This document shows, piece after piece, positions 50,404 to 59,877 of a stretch of DNA of 64,000 nt; positions within the stretch are counted from its first letter, which is position 1, and each line of letters begins with the position of its first letter. A program made the translations under genes and the position numbers. The notes below the pieces were generated by a model, which did no database searches, was not told the origin of the DNA, and was given only the letters and a program-made list of their open reading frames with translations. The stretch comes from Saccharomycopsis fibuligera x Saccharomycopsis cf. fibuligera (taxonomy: Eukaryota > Ascomycota > Saccharomycetes > Ascoideales > Saccharomycopsidaceae), in the NCBI GenBank assembly GCA_001936135.1, contig CP012819.1:310001-374000 (forward strand), given 5' to 3'.

Positions 50404-53154
50404 ATGGATTCTTCCGAGTATACCCTACCGGGCATCATGAATTATTTACAGTCCGAATTCACCCAGATTGAGAAGATGAAGATTGCAAACAACTTGGAGC
50501 TTTCTGAAATGAAATTCAAGATTGCCAAATTGGAGGGCGTTAAAAATGCTTTAAACATTACTAACAACAAACTCGTTGATGATTTGAATGGTTTGAAGAA
50601 AGATAATACCAAGCTTTTGAGCGTGATCTATCAGCTTAAACAAGAGAATAGCCAACTAAAGCGCAGTCTAGCGTCTTCTAATAAAGACTTAAATTCAGAA
50701 GCAGAATCGCAGGCCGATAGCAAACTCGCTGAAGAAGAAAATGATAACAAAATTGATGAAGAATTGAAGGCATTGATAAGTGGCCTAACCTCTACTAAAT
50801 CACAAGCGCTATTGATTAAAGATATTAAAGAATTGAGTTTGAAAACTACTCAGGAAGATGGTAGCGATGCTGTTAGTTCATTGGATTTAACACCGCTTGT
50901 AACCTCCAGAAAGTTTTTGCAAGATTGTATGAAAGAAATGTTTTACTTAATCAAAAATGGTAACGGTAATATTGTCAACAATATTAATGACTTCAATTTC
51001 GACAATAACTTGGACAACGAACAGTTGAAAGATCCTAATGGTAATCAAAATACCGGAAACTTCAATATTTTTGACAAGTACAATTATTCTTTAGCTGAAG
51101 AACAGCATGAAATGCAATTAGAAAATGAAAGAATAATAGAAGAGCAGCAGAAACGTCAGCAAATACTTCAGGAACAGCAACAACAACAACAAAAGCACCA
51201 GCAACGTCAACAACGCCAACAACAGCGTAGACAACAACATCCACAACAGCACCAAGATTTATTGCAAACGCTGCACGAGGACCCTGATGATGGCAAAGGC
51301 TTTTCATTGTCAGATGATGTTTCCATTAACGGTAGCGGTAATGAAGGCAATAACGCAACTTCAAATTTTTTTGAAAGTCCAACAAGGGATCAATTCTACT
51401 CAATGAATAAAAATAGAAACGGCAGCGCTGGTAATGAAACAGATACCCATAGTCAATTCACTTTGCTTTTACGCTCACCCGATTTACTTAATTATTCTAA
51501 ACTCAATCCAAACAGCACTAGCGAAAATAAAATAGAAGGAGCAAATGAAGATAGTAAACAAATGCCGAGAATTAAAGAAGCTCCACAAATTGAACCACAG
51601 CAGAATAGACTTGCTGCACCTGTTGCACCTGAAAAAGGTCAGCTTCGTGGCAATAATCGTATCAATAACGATAACGATGATGTGTATTTTGATGTTGATA
51701 CACAAAGTGATGCAGAAACTATTGTTGAGACGGAACACGATGATTTTGTTGGTGATGAAGATGTCAATACACATAGCAGAAGCTCAGGCAGCAATGTTGA
51801 ATCATTGCTAGAAAGCCCTAGAAAAAGAGATATTAAATTAGACATTATTGAAGAGCGTGATGCTATTGATGAGGGAAAAATAAAAAAGTATCTTTTGGAA
51901 ATTAGTGCTGATCAAGAGTCCGATACCGCAAAAATCGAGCCAAAGGTCAAACTATCCAATCCTAATGTACCTGGAATTATTCAGGAGTTTGCATTCAATG
52001 AATCCACAAACGAAGCTTTGATTTACTCGGCTGGAACTTTGAAAGTCGCTGCTGTCAAAAACAATAAACTAAGTGTTGACGAGACAAATAAAAAAGGATT
52101 ACAATTCTCTGGTAACATCCAAAGCAAATGGCTTAACAATAATCATTTTGTGGTTTTCAATAGCCAGGATTCGCATTTTTTGAAAGTATATAATAAAAAA
52201 ACATTAACGGAAGTGAAACAGATTAATGTTATTAACGATTTAAGAGAACAAAACCAAAAAGAAAAAGAAAATAGTCAGAAAAAGAGCAAGAATAGCAGCA
52301 TTGGCGATGACGAGGATAGTGATGAAGATGAAAATTTTATGCGTTTGAGTGACTCAACAATTATAGGAATTGACGTTAGCAGGAAAGCTCAAAAGTTGTT
52401 AGTTAACTGTACTAAGTTTTTCTACATTTATGATATTGCATCGGCAAGTGAAATCAAGCTAATCAAAAGCTCTCCCGTTCTTGCTGAAGAGGGAGCTCAC
52501 CGTTTGTCCATAAAACAAGGTGCATTTATTAACGAACATGAAATATTATTTTTAACTATTAATGGCATGTTGGAAAAATTTACATTACCGAACAAAGATA
52601 AATCTTCAGAAGGAGAGAAAGAAGCACAGCATGGAAAAATTATCGCTAGTTTTCCGCCTAACCAAAACTTAGTCAAGTTTACAATAATTGATAATGCTAA
52701 GCAGGGTCTGTCATTTGCATCCCAAATACTATTAATCTTTAACGATTTGAGTAAAAGACTGATAGTTTACCAATTGCTAGACACAACCAGTGGACAAATT
52801 CTTCAAAATAATTCCCTAGTGGTCAGACACAGCAACTATAACACCGAGTTATTCTCCGATGCCGATAATGAAATGAACACCAATGATATCAAAGTATACG
52901 CATATTTTGAAAAAGACAAGCTTTACGTACTTGAAAAAATTCCACACGGCAAAGAACTCATCAATGTAATTGATTTTTACCAACGCAAACTAGTGTCTCA
53001 AATTAGCTACTTTAATACCGATGATCTTGTAACTGAGGAAGATGAGGAAGAGACATACACACAAAATAAAAATCATATCATACTACCTTGGCACAAAAAG
53101 AATATCTTGGTGGTTACAGGAATTGACTCAACAGTTAGACTATTTGATCTTTGA
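50404..53154 (+). CDS. FAR8: FAR8, striatin-family STRIPAK subunit
   Basis: Striatin homologue; in S. cerevisiae Far8 is part of the Far3-7-8-9-10-11 (STRIPAK-like) complex controlling pheromone arrest and TORC2 signalling. The striatin N-terminal motif is clear: YTLPGIMNYLQSEFTQIEKMKIANNLELSEMKFKIAKLEG (residues 6-45), leading into a coiled coil to about 95. A Gln-rich stretch lies near 245-285 and an acidic low-complexity region near 420-480. The C-terminal 400 residues, from NPNVPGIIQEFAFNESTNEALIYS, look like the degenerate WD beta-propeller, ending in VVTGIDSTVRLFDL. The length of 916 residues exceeds S. cerevisiae Far8 (about 523), mostly by the linker. Confidence 0.85.
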   Translation: MDSSEYTLPGIMNYLQSEFTQIEKMKIANNLELSEMKFKIAKLEGVKNALNITNNKLVDDLNGLKKDNTKLLSVIYQLKQENSQLKRSLASSNKDLNSEAESQADSKLAEEENDNKIDEELKALISGLTSTKSQALLIKDIKELSLKTTQEDGSDAVSSLDLTPLVTSRKFLQDCMKEMFYLIKNGNGNIVNNINDFNFDNNLDNEQLKDPNGNQNTGNFNIFDKYNYSLAEEQHEMQLENERIIEEQQKRQQILQEQQQQQQKHQQRQQRQQQRRQQHPQQHQDLLQTLHEDPDDGKGFSLSDDVSINGSGNEGNNATSNFFESPTRDQFYSMNKNRNGSAGNETDTHSQFTLLLRSPDLLNYSKLNPNSTSENKIEGANEDSKQMPRIKEAPQIEPQQNRLAAPVAPEKGQLRGNNRINNDNDDVYFDVDTQSDAETIVETEHDDFVGDEDVNTHSRSSGSNVESLLESPRKRDIKLDIIEERDAIDEGKIKKYLLEISADQESDTAKIEPKVKLSNPNVPGIIQEFAFNESTNEALIYSAGTLKVAAVKNNKLSVDETNKKGLQFSGNIQSKWLNNNHFVVFNSQDSHFLKVYNKKTLTEVKQINVINDLREQNQKEKENSQKKSKNSSIGDDEDSDEDENFMRLSDSTIIGIDVSRKAQKLLVNCTKFFYIYDIASASEIKLIKSSPVLAEEGAHRLSIKQGAFINEHEILFLTINGMLEKFTLPNKDKSSEGEKEAQHGKIIASFPPNQNLVKFTIIDNAKQGLSFASQILLIFNDLSKRLIVYQLLDTTSGQILQNNSLVVRHSNYNTELFSDADNEMNTNDIKVYAYFEKDKLYVLEKIPHGKELINVIDFYQRKLVSQISYFNTDDLVTEEDEEETYTQNKNHIILPWHKKNILVVTGIDSTVRLFDL

Positions 53155-53588
53155 AAATGCACGCATAACTAATAACGATTTGTACATGGGTCCTTGTAAT
53201 CTCGCCTGTTAGCTTATGAGCTTAGATGAATTGTTTCCCGGTATTTTAAAAGTTTTGGCTGTTTATTATCATTTTCGTTTTGTATTTTTGTTTTTTTGCT
53301 TGTTTTCTTATATATTAAGTTTTTGTTAAAATTTCTTCATACTGTCTAGCTAGTTCAATTTACCTATTTTGATCTCATACTTTTACGAAGTTTTTCATAA
53401 CGTATTGCACAATTTACAGAATTGCTCATTATAAAATGAATAAATGCAAAGGAATAAGTACATCATCGATTGGAAAGTAGCAAACCAAAACAATATGAGA
53501 AAAACACAGCGAAAGAAATTAGAAAATAGAAAATAAAAATGTCTAAACAATAAGAAAAATACTGACATGGATAACAACCTCTCACTCA
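53155..53588. other. Convergent intergenic region FAR8 / amine oxidase
   Basis: 434 AT-rich bases with T-rich and A-rich runs as expected of terminators. No gene was recognised. Confidence 0.65.
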
Positions 53589-55376
53589 TCAATCAATATA
53601 AGTATCCTCATCTTGAAGCACCCCCAAATCGCTCAATATAAAATTAGCCTCTCTTTTCCCACTCAACCAAGCGCCATGGGCACATCCAGCACCTTCAAAA
53701 ATTGTATGTTCACCAGCAAAACGCACATTAGCACCATGACCCTTCACTAACCCAATGATCAAATCAGTTGGATCGTCACCAGGACCACAAGCAGCATAAG
53801 AACCACGAGAAAATGGATCACGGGTCCAATGGGTTTTAAAAATATTCTTTGGAATTGGTATGTCGTTTAGCTTTTCAACTTGCTTCGCACTATGATTACC
53901 TTTTCCATTTTTAATGGTAGCACTAGATGACCTGCTGCTACTTTCATTAGCTACGTTTTTAGTTTTACTGTTCCTGTTATTAACTTTCTTGCTGGTAGTA
54001 TTATCGTTCTGCGATGCAATGACAAACAATGCTGGTTTAAGAAATTCCCATGTTTCTTCTAAACTGGCGTTTTCGATATAGTTGGTAACAGGTGATTGAG
54101 TCAATGCTACAAGAGTAGGAGCGCCTTTAGAAGCATAATAATTGAAAAACATGATCGGATGTTCATCATAGCGCGGGATATTTTGCGGATTGATCTCGTA
54201 ATTGAAGTACTTATCATGCACATCAAGAGGCACAGGAGTATCGTCATAATCAGGCTTATAAACTTGATTGTTATTATCTGCAGAAGCAGCATTGGCAGCC
54301 ATGGTTTTGGAAAACTTAGTGAAAGTTTCATTCGGCTTAGCAAGCACCACAAAGCGATCAACGTTGCGATTCCAGAAAATTTCATCTTCAGATTTGAATT
54401 CAAGTACCACTTTTCCCAAAGCGCCAAAATGCATCTTTTTGAGTGGGTTTGAAATGTATGGTGGTAATTTTGGTTCAAACAGTAAACTTCCTTCATCGTC
54501 TAAAGGTAATGCCAAAATGGACTGCGGAACAGTACAAATGACATAATCAGCGACAATTGATTCATTAGCAACGGTAGTGATTTTCACTTTGGTGTTGTTG
54601 CTGTTGACATTTTTTATGCTTCCAGTGGCACTAACTGCATTTACTTTCTCAATCAGCTTCACTTGAATTCCAGTCTTGATGATTTCTTCAGGAACAGAGC
54701 TCAAAATGTCTTGTAAAATTTTGGAATAACCATCCAAATTGAGAGCATTTCTACCCTCGTTGTCATCGACGGAGTACTTGCTGCTCATCATCTTCCAACT
54801 AATACCATGCCATGCTTCAACGTGCCTGATAAGCTCAGGAGCCCACTTGATTTGTTCCGGAGTTAGAAGTTTGCGTCTTTGGTAAATATACTCAATCACT
54901 GTATTGAAAAGCAGTGTATCTTCACTGTTCAAGTCGCTAAAATTGGCCATTTCAATAAATTTCTCCATTTCTTCCATAACTTGGGTTAAACCCCATTCTT
55001 CGGGTATCTTGAACCCTTTGTCACTATCGTTATCATTGTCGTTATCGTCGATTTCTATACTATTAGCTTCCTTATTATAGCCATAAAATTCTGTGGAAAT
55101 GTCATCGTAGTATATTTGAGTATGGTTTTCATTCATGACATACTTCTGAAATAGTGGATTGGATAAAGTGTCATGGAACCAACTGGCTCCTAAATCGTAA
55201 GTGTTTCCCTCGGGGGTCTTAATAGTGAGCAACCGCCCACCGATTCTGTTTCGGGCTTCAAGAACCAATATGTCTTTCACTCCACTCTTGTACAAGTCAC
55301 TAGCGGCTTTTAAGCCAGCTATGCCAGCGCCAATAATAATTACTGTTTTCAGCTGTTGCTGCTGAATATTTGACAT
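53589..55376 (-). CDS. FAD-dependent amine oxidase, FMS1/CBP1-like
   Basis: Flavin amine oxidase related to polyamine oxidase Fms1 of S. cerevisiae, which converts spermine to spermidine and 3-aminopropanal, and to C. albicans Cbp1 (corticosteroid-binding protein). The dinucleotide motif VIIIGAGIAGLKAASDLY lies at about 12-29, followed by VLEARNRIGGRLLT near 38-51 and GASWFHD near 63-69. The flavin-binding C-terminal motif RFAGEHTIFEGAGCAHGAWLSGKREA lies near 550-575. The length is 595 residues from the ATG at 55376; the frame extends nine codons further but only from a TTG. A Ser/Asn-rich insert near 455-490 is unlike Fms1 (508 residues). Confidence 0.85.
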   Translation of the reverse strand: MSNIQQQQLKTVIIIGAGIAGLKAASDLYKSGVKDILVLEARNRIGGRLLTIKTPEGNTYDLGASWFHDTLSNPLFQKYVMNENHTQIYYDDISTEFYGYNKEANSIEIDDNDNDNDSDKGFKIPEEWGLTQVMEEMEKFIEMANFSDLNSEDTLLFNTVIEYIYQRRKLLTPEQIKWAPELIRHVEAWHGISWKMMSSKYSVDDNEGRNALNLDGYSKILQDILSSVPEEIIKTGIQVKLIEKVNAVSATGSIKNVNSNNTKVKITTVANESIVADYVICTVPQSILALPLDDEGSLLFEPKLPPYISNPLKKMHFGALGKVVLEFKSEDEIFWNRNVDRFVVLAKPNETFTKFSKTMAANAASADNNNQVYKPDYDDTPVPLDVHDKYFNYEINPQNIPRYDEHPIMFFNYYASKGAPTLVALTQSPVTNYIENASLEETWEFLKPALFVIASQNDNTTSKKVNNRNSKTKNVANESSSRSSSATIKNGKGNHSAKQVEKLNDIPIPKNIFKTHWTRDPFSRGSYAACGPGDDPTDLIIGLVKGHGANVRFAGEHTIFEGAGCAHGAWLSGKREANFILSDLGVLQDEDTYID

Positions 55377-56019
55377 TGCTGGTGGAGAGAGGATACAGTT
55401 CAAAAAGGAGACAAAAGAACTGAGGGAAAACGATGTAAAATTTTCTGTCTTTTATATGCAAAAAGAATCGAAAAGATGTCAAATAAGAACCAGTTTCAAG
55501 TGAGCAGAGGCCTGAAATACCGCTGCTGTATATTGATAAGAAGATGGTTTTCCTGGGGGTGGTGGAGTCTTTCAGACGGTATGGTTCTGGAGCATCTTCA
55601 CCGCCCGAGCGTTTCTGTCTAGCAGCATACTGTGTTACGAGCCCCGTGTATATGCGCTTAAGATCTCCAACATTGACAATAACAAACGACTGTAATTATT
55701 AATTGTGGCAGCTAAATAAAGGACCATGTCTAGAAATATATTGAGGTTTATGAACACAGACGAGACGTATATATCCTAGTAGATTAGATAATGCACAGAA
55801 ACGTCAACAGAAAATGGGGTAATAAAATTTAAAAGACAAACATAGGAAAAACAACTATGAACTATGAACTGAGGGCAACGAACTGAATATATGACGTAAC
55901 TGGCAGAAAAACGAGAAATGAAGAAATGAAGGAATACAAAAACATCGTTTCATGAATCATAAAAAATTGTGAGAACTATCGTCAATAAGGGAGGGTACAG
56001 AGAAGCGTAAGCATCAGCC
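55377..56019. other. Upstream region of the amine oxidase
   Basis: 643 bases, promoter of the amine oxidase and 3' region of the next gene. No gene was recognised. Confidence 0.6.
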
Positions 56020-57075
56020 TCAGCGTAGCAAGTTATCGAGACTCATTTTGTTTTCCGGTGTCTTTGCCATAACCTCCTGAATTGACTGCTTCGCTTGTCT
56101 GGTTTGCTTACCTTTTTTGCTTTTTTGCTTTTTGACCTGCAATGTGCTACAGAACGATGGAAACTGACTGTATGGTTCTCCGAGCTTCTTGGACACTCTA
56201 GCAATGGCAACTTGACTGACTGTGTCAGGCCGTTGGCCAGTATGAGTGGCCTTATGTCTGTTAAAGTGACCAATAGTTTTGAATCTCTTATCGCAAGTGT
56301 CGCACTTGTATTTTCTGACATTCTTTTCAAAGTTTGGATCAGATACAAACACTGAGGTGAGCTGCTCAAATTCCGAAAGGTTGGAGGCATTGGCTTTTTG
56401 TCTTACTCTGCCCAGTACCAACTCGCTCTGAGGCAAGGACTGGAGAGTCTTTTCGGCCGTTCTTATGGATGGCTGGTATGACAAAGAAGACATAATGAAC
56501 TTGAACCCCTGTTCAGGCACCCTTTTGTTATCGCTACTGTTACTAAGGTTACTTTGCTCTAATGGAGACATGATTGTGTTGCTTATTGGGCTGCCGTTAA
56601 TGCTATTGTTGTTTTGTCTCAGCATTGACACGGTATCTATTGGCGCCAAATCCATTGGCATTTGGTATGTGTAGGCAGGCCCCGATGCTGGAGCAGGTGC
56701 TGGTCCTGGAGCTCTAGCTGGAAACAGGTTTAGATATGATGACGATGATGATGATACCGTTGGCGCCATTGGCGTTAGCGCTTGAGGTGGCATCTGTGGC
56801 AGTGTCAATCCTGGAACCGGGGCTGTCTTGTTTATAGTGGCCTTTACCAACGAGTCAAAAGAAGGTAGCAGCACACGGGCTCTTGGGGCGGCAACAGGCA
56901 GTACAACATGGCTGGTATCATGGGCGTTGATGTTGGCGGTTAGCGTGGCATTTACCAGGCCATTGTGCCCATGAAGCCCATTTAGTGATTTGGCGCCCTG
57001 TTCCGATTGAACCATGGAAGTTGTCTGAGATCTTGACGATGACGAACGGTAATTGTGAGCAGCAGGCGACAACAT
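56020..57075 (-). CDS. Single-finger C2H2 protein, NRG-like
   Basis: A 351-residue Ser/Asn/Pro-rich protein with one C2H2 finger at about 253-276, YKCDTCDKRFKTIGHFNRHKATH. The stretch before it, FVSDPNFEKNVRKYKC, matches FISNPNLFKNRKFQC of the divergent gene at 58167, and the fingers agree in CDKRFKTxGHxxRHK. The second finger that normally follows in NRG-type repressors is absent: after HTGQRP the protein continues with a Lys-rich tail ending in PENKMSLDNLLR. One finger rarely binds DNA well, so it may depend on a partner or act otherwise. The ATG at 57075 is used. Confidence 0.8.
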   Translation of the reverse strand: MLSPAAHNYRSSSSRSQTTSMVQSEQGAKSLNGLHGHNGLVNATLTANINAHDTSHVVLPVAAPRARVLLPSFDSLVKATINKTAPVPGLTLPQMPPQALTPMAPTVSSSSSSYLNLFPARAPGPAPAPASGPAYTYQMPMDLAPIDTVSMLRQNNNSINGSPISNTIMSPLEQSNLSNSSDNKRVPEQGFKFIMSSLSYQPSIRTAEKTLQSLPQSELVLGRVRQKANASNLSEFEQLTSVFVSDPNFEKNVRKYKCDTCDKRFKTIGHFNRHKATHTGQRPDTVSQVAIARVSKKLGEPYSQFPSFCSTLQVKKQKSKKGKQTRQAKQSIQEVMAKTPENKMSLDNLLR

Positions 57076-58166
57076 AGTGTAAATGTAGACTAAAAAATTA
57101 GTTCACCAATTGTGAAATATTTACAATATCAAATTAGTCGCATTAAGAAAAAACATGGATACTCTCAGCGGTTATATAAATATAAAGTGCAGCTCAAATC
57201 TGCAGTGCACTGAAACACCGCCCTGTTTGAACCTTCCAGGAGGAGGGTTTCCCGGATGTGTGTGAAGATAATTTTGCGGGTAACATAAAGTCCTTGAATA
57301 CGCCTTTTGAAGTTTAGCTTCCCAACATGCATAAATATAAGCACAGGAGAGAACGACTTGGTGTTATTTGTAGGTCCCAATAGAAGAACCCTGAAAAATA
57401 ATGAAGACTTTGTAAATACGCAGCTGTTTTTTGAACATACAACCTCATATTCCAAGTCCTTTTGACTCTTCCACATTCCCATACACCACAGCTGCTCTCG
57501 CCGTTCGCACCTGTCAAAAAGCGCCTTGTTATTAGTAGTACCGCAACTTAGTACTGGAACAACATCGCTCAAATGCGGGCTTTGTCACCACACACATACG
57601 CCTGCCAGCCCTTTATTGAAGATATTTTGATAAACGCCCAACCCATTCTTCCCGCATTCTCTCCTTTGGACATTTGTTAGTAGCTACTCTTCTAGAGCGC
57701 CCAGAAGTACGGCTTCATCGCTGGCACTGGAATCTTACATACTTTGCTAGTATCACATTAATACCGAAAACGGAACATTCCGTGCTGTGCGATGCTATAA
57801 ACTAGTACATACTAGCACTTTTTACGGCAATTTCCTTGCCAAAAGATGGCATTTTTTTGCTCGAGTTGGTGGCTCAACTCCTAAAGGGATAGGCTTTTGG
57901 TAGAACAAGGATTTCTCTGCACTAGTGCTTAGCAACCTAAGGGATAATAATAGAAGGTTGCCGTGATTTTCAACATTGTTAAATATGATTTCTTTAAAAG
58001 GATCCTGCTGCTTTTACAGATATAATAAATATTATTTTCTGGATCTGAATATATATTAAAGGTAAGAACTCCAAATCCAAAATTTTCTTGCCTAATGTTT
58101 TTGTGATTTTTCAAGCATTGAATTTCCTTCAATTCAAATTACACAAAGATATAACTAAACATCAAT
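57076..58166. other. Divergent promoter between the two zinc-finger genes
   Basis: 1.09 kb. A heat-shock-element-like GAACATTC occurs at 57773-57780 inside the arms CGGAA-CA-TTCCG. A 135-codon minus-strand frame at 57165-57572 shows no family. No RNA gene was recognised. Confidence 0.55.
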
Positions 58167-59267
58167 ATGAGCTCAATCTCTTATGAATATAAAAATCAGC
58201 ATACAATACTGAAAACTCCACATCAGTCAAATCCTGCCAACAATTTCACTCCAAGAAGAGCCATCAAAATTACATCTTTGCTTAACGATAATGATAACTC
58301 GCCAAATGTTTTCCCATTATTTTCTTCGTTCCAATCGTCAGAGCGTTCAATTACTCCTGATAGTGGCTTTCAGTCGACTACTGAGGCATTGAATCACTCA
58401 ATGGCCCTTAGAAGACCTGTAACTCCTTTTGATACAAGCAGATCACCTTCAAAAAGTTTGACAAATACTCCATTAGATCAACTCCAAAGACCGTTTACCC
58501 CATTACCAAGATCATCCTTCTCACTGTTTGGTGAAAGTAACACCTCACAGTTCTCTGCATTTTCGGTTCCAACCACTCCAGAAACACAAGAATGTACACC
58601 TGCTGGTCTTTTTTCGCCAAATCCTTCCGCTCCAAAGGCTTTCAAAACATCTCCAACGAAGAATCATGAGCCTGTGAGCTTTGAAGACCAACTTGGCGTT
58701 CTTGATTTTCGTCCATTGAAGCTTAAGCTCATAGAAGGAAAATTTGCTGAAGGGAAGCTCTTAGATTTCAATACCACTACTATTGAATCTTGCATTAAGA
58801 GCAAAGCCAACGATGTACTTACTTCTTCTACCGAATCAACTCCAGAAAATTCACCAACTACCAGCACCTTCAACTTTAACAATCCTACCATAGCTAGTTC
58901 AGAAAAGGAAGCAATGGACAATAGCACTAGTATGAATTTTTTCACTTCCCGCTTCATTTCCAATCCAAACTTATTTAAAAACCGTAAATTCCAATGCAAG
59001 ATCTGCGACAAGCGTTTCAAGACAACAGGCCATCTAACGAGGCACAAAAAGATTCATAGCGGCGAGAAAAAGTTTAGCTGTTATTATCCTGGCTGTGAGT
59101 CTCGATTTTCGAGAAAAGACAACTGCATGCAACATTACAGAACCCACATAAATGGAAAAGCAAAAACCAACAAGTTTAAAGGGAGAGCAACAGTTAAGGA
59201 TACTGATAAAGTTGCAAAGCCGGTTGCGATTTCAGTTCAAAGCAAAAAACACTCTTTGATTGGCTAG
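58167..59267 (+). CDS. C2H2 zinc-finger transcription factor, NRG1-like
   Basis: A 366-residue protein with a Ser/Thr/Pro-rich N-terminal 250 residues and two C2H2 fingers near 273-324: FQCKICDKRFKTTGHLTRHKKIH, then FSCYYPGCESRFSRKDNCMQHYRTH, followed by NGKAKTN. The second finger pattern CxxPxCExRFxRxDNCxQHYxTHxNGK is that of Nrg1/Nrg2 repressors, which act in glucose repression and, in Candida, in filament repression. Repeats of TP motifs (SITPDS, RPVTPF, RPFTPLPR) suggest phosphorylation. Whether it is the NRG1 orthologue or a relative cannot be decided here. It lies head to head with the single-finger gene. Confidence 0.82.
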   Translation: MSSISYEYKNQHTILKTPHQSNPANNFTPRRAIKITSLLNDNDNSPNVFPLFSSFQSSERSITPDSGFQSTTEALNHSMALRRPVTPFDTSRSPSKSLTNTPLDQLQRPFTPLPRSSFSLFGESNTSQFSAFSVPTTPETQECTPAGLFSPNPSAPKAFKTSPTKNHEPVSFEDQLGVLDFRPLKLKLIEGKFAEGKLLDFNTTTIESCIKSKANDVLTSSTESTPENSPTTSTFNFNNPTIASSEKEAMDNSTSMNFFTSRFISNPNLFKNRKFQCKICDKRFKTTGHLTRHKKIHSGEKKFSCYYPGCESRFSRKDNCMQHYRTHINGKAKTNKFKGRATVKDTDKVAKPVAISVQSKKHSLIG

Positions 59268-59877
59268 AACCATGTTCTGATGATATCTTTCAATTATTTA
59301 CTTAGTATTGAGAGCTAGCCGCATAGACTATCTCTTACTGGATGCCATTTTTCTATGTCTGGTATACATAGATCTGTCACATCCATAGTCATCCTTCATT
59401 TCTTCTTCTATGCTACATCTTATTTTATTGTTATCATATATTTAACTTCAATTCGTCTTTCTTGTCTTTCTAAACTTTTTTTCCTAGTATTCATTGTGGT
59501 GCTGTTGGTCTTGTGTAGCGTTTTAGTTTTTCTGAGGTTCACTTTTTTTCTATTCTTATTCATAATTATATACCTTTGTCATTCTCGAGGCTACCTCTAC
59601 TTTGTGTTCTTGTTGCTGAGTTTCGTTGCAATATTTACTTTAACTAATTATATTGGTATTCTTAAAACACAAAAATGTATTCAGTGTAGTTGTTGCAACA
59701 AATTGATACAGTATAAGTAACACTTTTGGTGAACTGTACTGTTTCCAGGATTTTTAAGTTAACACAAAAGTAGCTCTAAAAACTATCCAATAACTCACCT
59801 ATATTATACACTACTTAAGTCGGTTTATAAATAAGTACACAAAACTTTTTTAGTTTCAATTTATCTGCTCAAAATTT
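59268..59877. other. Convergent intergenic region zinc-finger gene / KRE5
   Basis: 610 bases, very T-rich. A 121-codon ATG frame at 59355-59720 is almost wholly hydrophobic because of T-richness and is not called. Confidence 0.6.

Noticed and set aside
55377-55403. Nine-codon extension of the amine oxidase
   Set aside because: It begins with TTG; the ATG at 55376 gives the expected start directly before the flavin motif.
57165-57572. 135-codon minus-strand frame in the divergent zinc-finger promoter
   Set aside because: No domain or protein-like segmentation; it overlaps promoter DNA.
59355-59720. 121-codon hydrophobic frame
   Set aside because: T-rich convergent 3' region; composition alone explains the hydrophobic residues, and no homologue is recognised.
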